Assembly (NCBI GenBank): GCA_000403035.1
Contig: AQSL01000141.1
Span: forward strand, 7,620 to 18,290
Source of the DNA: Candidatus Latescibacter anaerobius SCGC AAA252-E07
GTDB lineage: Bacteria; Latescibacterota; Latescibacteria; Latescibacterales; Latescibacteraceae
Reading direction: 5' to 3'
Length of the DNA: 10,671 bases
Positions 6,601-10,671 of this stretch are shown one piece after another. A program made the translations under genes and the position numbers. Within the stretch, counting starts at the first letter, position 1. Each line of letters opens with the position of its first letter. The notes under the pieces were generated by a model. It saw only the letters and a program-made list of their open reading frames with translations, had not been told where the DNA came from and did no database searches.

Positions 6601-7126
6601 AAAAATATATGTGACCGAAGTAAGAGGTACTTTCGGTACGGCTGTTCTTGCGGGCACTCCGAAGGGTATCCTCAACCTGAGGATTGATATACCGATCTTT
6701 CGTTTCGTCGAAACTATTCGATCGGAATGGAAAACGGTTACGATAAGGTATGACGAGAGCCCGTTCGAAGAACATGTCATGGAAGGACTGCGGGGATATC
6801 TTGAGGGGTGTTCCACGCCTGTCAGGGCAGCAGTCCAGCCCGTTATGGTGACATCATTCACCCTGAAAGTGCATACCTGTCTTGCACGGATACCGTTCGG
6901 TGAAACCTGCTGTTACGGCGAAATAGCATCGGAAATTGGTAATCCCCGCGCCGCAAGGGCAGTCGGAGGAGCATGCGGAAGAAACCGTGTATTAATCATT
7001 GTGCCGTGCCACAGGGTCCTGGCATCGAACGGCCTCGGCGGTTTCGGCGCCGGTCTCGATCTGAAACAACGGCTGCTCGAGCATGAGAATGTTCATACTT
7101 CTAAAAGCGTTGTGAAAAACTATTAG
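6542..7126 (+). CDS. ogt: O6-methylguanine-DNA methyltransferase (Ogt type)
   Basis: A suicide DNA repair protein that transfers the alkyl group from O6-alkylguanine in DNA to its own cysteine. Numbering for the long form of 194 residues: an N-terminal domain at about 24-80, then the conserved DNA-binding and acceptor domain at about 105-182. The acceptor C156 lies in IIVPCHRVL, the helix with YGEIA at 125-129 and the arginine-finger region RAVGGACGRN at 139-148 are present, and GxGGFGAGLDLKxxLLEHE follows the active site. Where many homologues read N-P after the glycine, this one has N147-R148, and an additional cysteine C145 is nearby. The start is uncertain. ATG 6542 overlaps alr by 59 bases, with AGG 11 bases upstream. 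GTG at 6611, only 10 bases after the alr stop, starts exactly at the first family strand. The latter would give a 171-residue protein. Confidence 0.9.
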   Translation: MKLLRESPVEFLEPLSTPPEKIYVTEVRGTFGTAVLAGTPKGILNLRIDIPIFRFVETIRSEWKTVTIRYDESPFEEHVMEGLRGYLEGCSTPVRAAVQPVMVTSFTLKVHTCLARIPFGETCCYGEIASEIGNPRAARAVGGACGRNRVLIIVPCHRVLASNGLGGFGAGLDLKQRLLEHENVHTSKSVVKNY

Positions 7127-7139
7127 GTTTATGATTTAA

Positions 7140-7186
7140 GCTGTCAAGGGTCAGCGCGAGGCGTTGATTTAGAAGCCCTTGACAGC
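7140..7186. repeat. 11-bp inverted repeat, part of a composite repeat (copy 1)
   Basis: GCTGTCAAGGG at 7140-7150 pairs perfectly with CCCTTGACAGC at 7176-7186, separated by 25 bases. GCTGTCAAGGG recurs at 10536-10546. It lies between the ogt and ecfT genes, 14 bases after the ogt stop codon. No T-run follows, so it is less convincing as a terminator than as a mobile or REP-like repeat. Confidence 0.6.
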
Positions 7187-7196
7187 AACAAACGAC

Positions 7197-7243
7197 ATAT
7201 ATTTCATTACAGGGTGCGTGAAAAAGGGCTTTTTCAACGCCCT
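7197..7243. repeat. Shared repeat tail plus A/T-tract hairpin (copy 1)
   Basis: 7197-7217 reads ATATATT..TCATTACAGGGTGC, close to 10571-10592, with small gaps. It runs into a hairpin in which TGAAAAA (7219-7225) pairs with TTTTTCA (7230-7236) around a 4-base loop, and AGGG (7211-7214) with CCCT (7240-7243) closes the base. The GTGAAAAAG..CTTTTTCA core is repeated at 10488-10505 beside the second copy. In the plus direction it could act as a weak terminator or RNA stabiliser between ogt and ecfT. Confidence 0.55.
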
Positions 7244-7273
7244 CCTGAAACCGCGATGGGAAATGTATAATCA

Positions 7274-8068
7274 ATGAGCTTGAAAGATATTACCCTTGGA
7301 CGTTATGTATACGGCGAATCGGTTTTGCACAGACTTGACCCGCGATCGAAACTCATTTGCCTGTTACTGATAATGAGTGTGCTTTTCGCCGGTAACGCCT
7401 GGTATTCGATCGGACTTGCGGCGCTGTATACGGTTTCGGCCTGCATACTCTCAGGATTACATTTGTCGTACCTGTTACGAAGTCTGATGCCGTTCAAATG
7501 GCTTATCCTGATTACTTTTCTGTTGAACATGCTGTTTGTCGGCGGGCATACGTTGGTTGAAGCCCCTCTGCCATATGGCGGAATAACCAGCGAGGGTCTG
7601 GCATTGGGCGCTGTATACAGCGCACGTATCACGATTCTCGTACTGATTTCATCCCTCCTCACCCTGACAACACAGCCGGTTATTCTTGTTGCAGGTGTGG
7701 AAAAACTTCTCGCCCCCAGCAAAAAAATCGGTTTAAAACCTCATGAAATTGCAATTGCAATGGTTATCACGATACGTTTTGTTCCTGTTTTTCTCGAAGA
7801 AGCAGTTAAAATCCGCAAATCACATATTGCACGAGGCCTTAAACCAGGAGGCGGATTAGTACAACGCTTCAAATCGGTTTCGATTCTCCTTATGCCCCTT
7901 TTTGCCTCAGCGATAAGACGTGCGGAAGAGCTCGCCTGCGCAATGGAATGCCGGTTGTACCGAACCGCTACCTCAAGAACGCGTTACCATGATACGCACA
8001 TGACAACTCGAGACTGGACAGCTCTGCTCATAACCGTTATATTTGTCATTGGAATGATGGTACTATAA
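7274..8068 (+). CDS. ecfT: EcfT-type transmembrane protein of an energy-coupling factor transporter
   Basis: The membrane scaffold of ECF-type vitamin or metal uptake systems (CbiQ/EcfT family), normally joined to two ABC ATPases and a substrate-binding S component. The 264-residue protein opens with the family's typical stretch, YGESVLHRLDPRSKL (13-27), followed by hydrophobic segments at about 28-62, 72-90, 112-141 and 250-264. The cytoplasmic coupling helices with A-R-G motifs contact the ATPases. The first is intact: IARGLKPGGG with A186-R187-G188. The second, usually AMEARGY, reads AMECRLY (C226-R227-L228), so only the arginine is kept. ATG 7274 has GGGA about 12 bases upstream, and the nearer ATG at 7263 meets a stop after four codons. 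No EcfA or S-component gene is in the window. truA follows by 237 bases, as in the Firmicutes ecfA-ecfA'-ecfT-truA order. The substrate cannot be deduced. Confidence 0.9.
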   Translation: MSLKDITLGRYVYGESVLHRLDPRSKLICLLLIMSVLFAGNAWYSIGLAALYTVSACILSGLHLSYLLRSLMPFKWLILITFLLNMLFVGGHTLVEAPLPYGGITSEGLALGAVYSARITILVLISSLLTLTTQPVILVAGVEKLLAPSKKIGLKPHEIAIAMVITIRFVPVFLEEAVKIRKSHIARGLKPGGGLVQRFKSVSILLMPLFASAIRRAEELACAMECRLYRTATSRTRYHDTHMTTRDWTALLITVIFVIGMMVL

Positions 8069-8305
8069 TGAGTATGGTGTCAGTTACACGGTTCTGACTT
8101 TTCACTGCAAATACCGAACCTATCGCACAGGAAAAGAATGGAGAGGTGCGGGGAACGATTGGCGTCGTACGAATGAAGAAACCCGGTATACTCTGTGTTA
8201 TGTATGGCACATAAAAAAATATATTTTCGGTAACCATATGTACGTACTCATGATTACACCATACGTTCAAATCTCATATTGTATCCGCGACCGATATGAA
8301 GAAAG
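8069..8305. other. Intergenic region between ecfT and truA, no gene seen
   Basis: No frame with a start and family features fits here. Short plus frames, such as one from ATG 8138, stop within a few codons. Two weak pairings can be found (GTCAG with CTGAC about 10 bases apart near 8080-8099, and TACCGAA 8112-8118 with TTCGGTA 8226-8232), but neither is strong. The palindrome TATGTACGTACTCATGA near 8236-8252 is partly symmetric. A promoter for truA would be expected here or in front of ecfT, but no clear hexamer pair was found. Confidence 0.6.
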
Positions 8306-9109
8306 ATGCATGAAATGAGGGAGCACACGTTAAAACTCGTGCTTGAATATGACGGCACCGATTTTGCGGGCTGGCAGGTTCAGCCGGATCAGCGAACTGT
8401 TCAGGGCGAAATCGAGGATGCACTGGCAAGAATACTCGGTCATTCTGTCAGGCTCACCGCGGCGGGACGAACCGATGCAGGGGTTCATGCATCCGGGCAG
8501 GTCGCCGGTTTCAAAACGACTTCCGATTTCGGTGCCGGACGTCTGAAAAGAGCCCTGAACGCTGTGCTTCCAGGCGACATAACAGTAATGGAAATCGACG
8601 AGGTTCATGCCACATTCAATGCCCGGTTCGATGCAAAATCGAGAATGTACCGGTACACACTGACGGACAGAAAAATCTCGGTCAACCGTGCCTATGCCTG
8701 GCAGGTAAAATACTCTCTAACACGGGAGCTCTTAAAAGAAGCTACCCGCCCTCTTTGTGGTGTATGCAGTCTCGAGGGGTTTTCCAAGAAAAATGATGAT
8801 GACGATTATGCAACAATTGTTTATAATAACGGATGGACTTTCAATGAAAACTTGATGATATTTGAGGTGTGCGCGATACGGTTTTTCCAGCATGCTGTGA
8901 GAACTATTGTCGGGACTGCTGTTGAAGTTGCACGGGGCAAAGAATCTCCGGATCTGATCGGTCGTGTTCTGGAAACCGGTGACAGGTCTCTTGCGGGACC
9001 GCTTGCTCCTGCCCGGGGATTATGCCTTGTAAAAGTCGATTATGAAGGGGAGAAACGTCCATCTTTCATCCATGAGCTTTCAAAACTCAGCAATCGGAGA
9101 AACCATTAA
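8306..9109 (+). CDS. truA: tRNA pseudouridine(38-40) synthase TruA
   Basis: The cytoplasmic enzyme that isomerises uridine to pseudouridine at positions 38, 39 and 40 of the tRNA anticodon arm. The 267-residue protein has the standard two-domain fold. The catalytic aspartate D57 lies in AAGRTDAGVHA, the family strand LEYDGTDFAGWQxQP occurs at 13-27, the conserved tyrosine Y116 is in SRMYRYTL, and APARGLCLVKVDY (234-246) ends the core. The helix that usually reads FLxxMVRxxVG is FFQHAVRTIVG (193-203), a slight variant that retains the key R199. The start could be ATG 8306 or the in-frame ATG at 8315. Upstream is only GAAGAAAG, a weak ribosome site, so the choice is not firm. It follows ecfT, as in many Gram-positive genomes, and precedes an htrA-like gene with its own leader, so the gene may be transcribed with ecfT. 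Confidence 0.97.
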   Translation: MHEMREHTLKLVLEYDGTDFAGWQVQPDQRTVQGEIEDALARILGHSVRLTAAGRTDAGVHASGQVAGFKTTSDFGAGRLKRALNAVLPGDITVMEIDEVHATFNARFDAKSRMYRYTLTDRKISVNRAYAWQVKYSLTRELLKEATRPLCGVCSLEGFSKKNDDDDYATIVYNNGWTFNENLMIFEVCAIRFFQHAVRTIVGTAVEVARGKESPDLIGRVLETGDRSLAGPLAPARGLCLVKVDYEGEKRPSFIHELSKLSNRRNH

Positions 9110-9145
9110 AAAAAAGTATGCGTATTCATTGTAGACTACTTCAAA

Positions 9146-9171
9146 TATACCTATCGGATTCCGACAGCTCA
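9146..9171 (+). repeat. Short motif shared with 144-170 (copy 2), htrA leader
   Basis: TATACCTATC and GACAGCTCA flank a TCGGATTCCGA palindrome (9154-9164, 5-bp arms around one base). The left and right ends match those of the block at 144-170, although the middle differs. It lies 64 bases upstream of the htrA-like ATG, a position suited to a promoter or operator. A CCGAT (9184-9188) could also pair with ATCGG (9153-9157). Two copies are too few to call a regulon. Confidence 0.35.
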
Positions 9172-9222
9172 TTGGTCTGAAGGCCGATCATTGTGAGTCG
9201 ATAACAATTACTCATAGCTTAT

Positions 9223-9230
9223 AAGGGGGA
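9223..9230 (+). promoter_or_regulatory. Strong ribosome binding site of the htrA-like gene
   Basis: AAGGGGGA sits 4 bases upstream of the ATG at 9235, a good match to the Shine-Dalgarno core and stronger than those of the neighbouring corA, ecfT and truA. It fixes the start of the protease gene. Confidence 0.7.
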
Positions 9231-9234
9231 AAAT

Positions 9235-10491
9235 ATGAAATCACAATCGGAAAATCCTGATTACAAAACGTATAAATCCCCTGAAAAAAGACGAAATTTC
9301 TTTATTGTGTATCTCTTTCTTTTCGGGGTTATTCTGGGCGTATTTCTTACAAATACATACATTTCATTCAAAACGAATAAAGAAAAAGAAATCCTCACAA
9401 AATATCTATCCGATGATGACGTCGGAGATGCTGCCAGACAACGCTCCATGAAGCAATCTTCACCCGGAGTCACCTCCGCACTGCTTACCGATTACGAAAA
9501 TACCGTTATTGCTGCGGCACAAAAAGCAAAACCTGCGGTAGTCTCCATATATATAAGCGGAACACAGTATTACCGTTTCGGAAATCCAATTTTCGACATG
9601 TTTTACGGACCTCAGCGCCGGGAATTAAATGCTATGGGATCGGGAGTTATCATCGATCAGGACGGCACTGTTATAACAAATGAACATGTAATCAGGATGG
9701 CAAAAGAAAGCGTAGAACCCAAAATCAGGGTTGTGCTGTCTGATGGTAGAATCTTTGACGCCGAGTTAGTTAAAGATTTGCCCGGGCAGGATATTGCCAT
9801 TCTATCAATTAAAGGAACAAACCTCCCATCTGTTGAAATTGTAACCTCTGAAAATGTATCACAGGGTCAAACCGTTCTTGCGATCGGAAATCCTTTCGGT
9901 ATGAGTACCGGCGGTGAACCGACTGTTACCCGCGGCATAATTTCAGCAACAAAACGTAACCTGACCATTCCGGAAGCGGGAGAAACAAAATATTACCGTA
10001 ATATGCTGCAAACGGATGCATCCATCAACGAAGGCAATTCCGGCGGCGCTCTCATTGACCTGAACGGCAACCTCATCGGTATTAACACCGCAATTCTTAC
10101 CGAGGGCGCAGGATCAATCGGTATCGGCTTTGCCATTCCCGCCGACCGTGTGAAACTCATTCTTGAAAATATTGATAAATACGGCGATATCGCTGATGTC
10201 GAAACAGGAATCAAAGTTCAGTCTTTGACGAGAACAATTGCGAATGCCCTTAATTTCAGAGGCGAGGGAGGCGTTATCATCAGTGATGTCGAACCGGGGA
10301 AATCCGGCGAAAAGAGCGGGGTTAGAAAGGGTGATATAATAACAGGCATAAATGGTTTCAGTGTTTCCACTATTGAGCAGGCAAGAAGTTTGTTCAGGGA
10401 TGCCATTCCCGGAGAGATGTATGTGATAAAGATATTCCGTAACGGCAACTATCTTGATATGAATCTTACGCTTGGGTTAAGAGGGCGGTGA
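9235..10491 (+). CDS. HtrA/DegS-like membrane-anchored serine protease with one PDZ domain
   Basis: A 418-residue trypsin-like protease of the HtrA family, which degrades or senses misfolded envelope proteins. Residues 1-21 are hydrophilic with Lys-Arg-Arg before a hydrophobic segment at about 22-43, so it is best read as an uncleaved N-terminal membrane anchor with the catalytic part outside the cytoplasm. The protease domain spans about 90-310. H151 lies in TNEHVI, D186 in GQDIAIL and S269 in NEGNSGGAL. Together they form a complete triad, with GSGVII at 135-140 and IGNPFGMS at 217-224 as family markers. A single PDZ domain follows (about 323-413), with GVRKGDIITGINGFSV at 362-377. One PDZ domain plus an N-terminal anchor is DegS-like topology, unlike DegP with its two PDZ domains. 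Function could be stress signalling or quality control. It has its own leader with a repeat motif, and its stop codon lies in a hairpin. Confidence 0.95.
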   Translation: MKSQSENPDYKTYKSPEKRRNFFIVYLFLFGVILGVFLTNTYISFKTNKEKEILTKYLSDDDVGDAARQRSMKQSSPGVTSALLTDYENTVIAAAQKAKPAVVSIYISGTQYYRFGNPIFDMFYGPQRRELNAMGSGVIIDQDGTVITNEHVIRMAKESVEPKIRVVLSDGRIFDAELVKDLPGQDIAILSIKGTNLPSVEIVTSENVSQGQTVLAIGNPFGMSTGGEPTVTRGIISATKRNLTIPEAGETKYYRNMLQTDASINEGNSGGALIDLNGNLIGINTAILTEGAGSIGIGFAIPADRVKLILENIDKYGDIADVETGIKVQSLTRTIANALNFRGEGGVIISDVEPGKSGEKSGVRKGDIITGINGFSVSTIEQARSLFRDAIPGEMYVIKIFRNGNYLDMNLTLGLRGR

Positions 10492-10511
10492 AAAAGTCTT
10501 TTCACGCGCCC
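10483..10511 (+). terminator. 12-bp hairpin overlapping the htrA-like stop codon
   Basis: GGGCGGTGAAAA (10483-10494) pairs with TTTTCAC (10499-10505) and CGCCC (10507-10511) around the 4-base loop AGTC (10495-10498), with a single bulged G at 10506. The stop TGA (10489-10491) lies in the 5' arm. It resembles an intrinsic terminator stem but no T-run follows, so it might be a REP-type element or a weak terminator acting in both directions. The core resembles the hairpin at 7219-7236. Confidence 0.45.
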
Positions 10512-10669
10512 CGGCTTGAAATATGTGACTGTACTGCTGTCAAGGGCAAGACAAGCCGGCCATTCATAAAATATATTGTTTCATCAGGGTGCAACAAAAT
10601 CATAAACTCACTCTGAATATGTTTGATATTATTCACTTCTTCAATGAGATAACAGTTTCGGCACACCCA
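10502..10669 (-). CDS. Doubtful 3'-partial reading frame entering from the right edge
   Basis: On the minus strand one frame is open from the window edge to a TGA at 10504-10502, about 55 codons. Its edge-proximal part reads WVCRNCYLIEEVNN, with a CxxC that might belong to a zinc-binding or similar protein. The last third is read through the repeat block and hairpin described above, which makes it likely to be non-coding there. A plus-strand frame from ATG 10619 is also open to the edge but lacks a ribosome binding site. Without the flanking sequence neither can be confirmed. Confidence 0.2.
   Translation of the reverse strand, partial: WVCRNCYLIEEVNNIKHIQSEFMILLHPDETIYFMNGRLVLPLTAVQSHISSRGA
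10511..10559. repeat. 8-bp inverted repeat downstream of the htrA-like gene
   Basis: CCGGCTTG (10511-10518) pairs perfectly with CAAGCCGG (10552-10559), 33 bases apart. It overlaps the 3' end of the hairpin at 10483-10511 and encloses the GCTGTCAAGGG block at 10536-10546. Together with the next block it could form part of a larger structured RNA or repeat. Confidence 0.45.
10536..10592. repeat. Composite repeat, copy 2 (GCTGTCAAGGG ... CAGGGTGC)
   Basis: GCTGTCAAGGG (10536-10546) and ATATATT..TTCATCAGGGTGC (10571-10592) occur in the same order and orientation as at 7140-7150 and 7197-7217. The spacer between the two is 24 bases here and 46 in copy 1, and copy 1's second 11-bp arm (7176-7186) is missing. 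The related hairpin lies before this copy rather than after it. The element therefore seems modular, or has been rearranged. Confidence 0.55.
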
Positions 10670-10671
10670 CG

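Noticed and set aside
6349..6861. A 170-codon frame on the minus strand across the alr-ogt junction
   Set aside because: It is antisense to two genes with complete catalytic motifs, and its translation has no recognisable domain.
7303..7722. A 139-codon minus frame opposite ecfT
   Set aside because: No start context or domain, and it lies wholly within the ecfT coding region.
8112..8232. Inverted repeat TACCGAA/TTCGGTA between ecfT and truA
   Set aside because: The arms are 7 bases and over 100 bases apart, with no intervening structure, so chance explains it.
9191..9224. A sigma70 promoter with TTGTGA ahead of the htrA-like gene
   Set aside because: TTGTGA at 9191-9196 has no good -10 hexamer at the right spacing (TAGCTT at 18 bases, TTATAA at 22), so it was not listed.
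1..10671. CRISPR array, tRNA, rRNA, phage or insertion-sequence genes
   Set aside because: No regularly spaced repeats, no cloverleaf-like sequences with TTCGA-type arms in place, and no transposase or integrase motifs were seen. The repeats found are short palindromes at gene ends.

Overview
The window looks like an ordinary chromosomal segment of a Gram-negative-type bacterium. All nine confident genes are intact, closely packed and housekeeping or membrane related, and there is no phage, transposase, tRNA, rRNA or CRISPR signal. Base composition is middling (mid-40s % GC by eye). Extragenic DNA is richer in A+T and carries palindromic repeat elements. I cannot name the phylum. An N-terminally anchored HtrA protease, short palindromic intergenic repeats and an ecfT-truA neighbourhood would suit several poorly cultured lineages, and I give no stronger taxonomic claim.

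Layout. Positions 1-278 hold no convincing gene, but contain a G/C-tract palindrome and a short motif that recurs upstream of the htrA-like gene. On the minus strand follow a rhomboid intramembrane protease (279-983) and, upstream of it, a nitrilase-superfamily amidohydrolase (1080-1880, start revised inward). A divergent intergenic region separates these from the plus-strand genes. First comes an SLC12-type cation-chloride cotransporter homologue (2128-4290). Then comes a tight block of CorA-type divalent-cation transporter (4497-5465), alanine racemase alr (5467-6600) and an O6-alkylguanine-DNA alkyltransferase of Ogt type (6542-7126). After a repeat-bearing spacer come an EcfT-type transmembrane component (7274-8068), tRNA pseudouridine synthase truA (8306-9109) and an HtrA/DegS-like serine protease (9235-10491). 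The right edge holds a second copy of the repeat and an uncertain open reading frame on the minus strand.

How the genes relate. corA and alr are separated by one base and alr overlaps the ogt frame, so these three are probably co-transcribed, with a good sigma70-like promoter ahead of corA. ecfT next to truA resembles the ecfA-ecfA'-ecfT-truA order known from Firmicutes, but the ATPase genes are absent here. The other neighbours do not form an obvious pathway: two ion transporters, two membrane-associated proteases, a cell-wall precursor enzyme, a repair enzyme and a tRNA modification enzyme.

I did not find a convincing undescribed system. The items most worth a second look are the composite palindromic repeat present twice (about 7140-7243 and 10483-10592), the lone ecfT with an altered second coupling motif, the bacterial SLC12 homologue with an apparently conserved C-terminal domain, and several possible regulatory hairpins.
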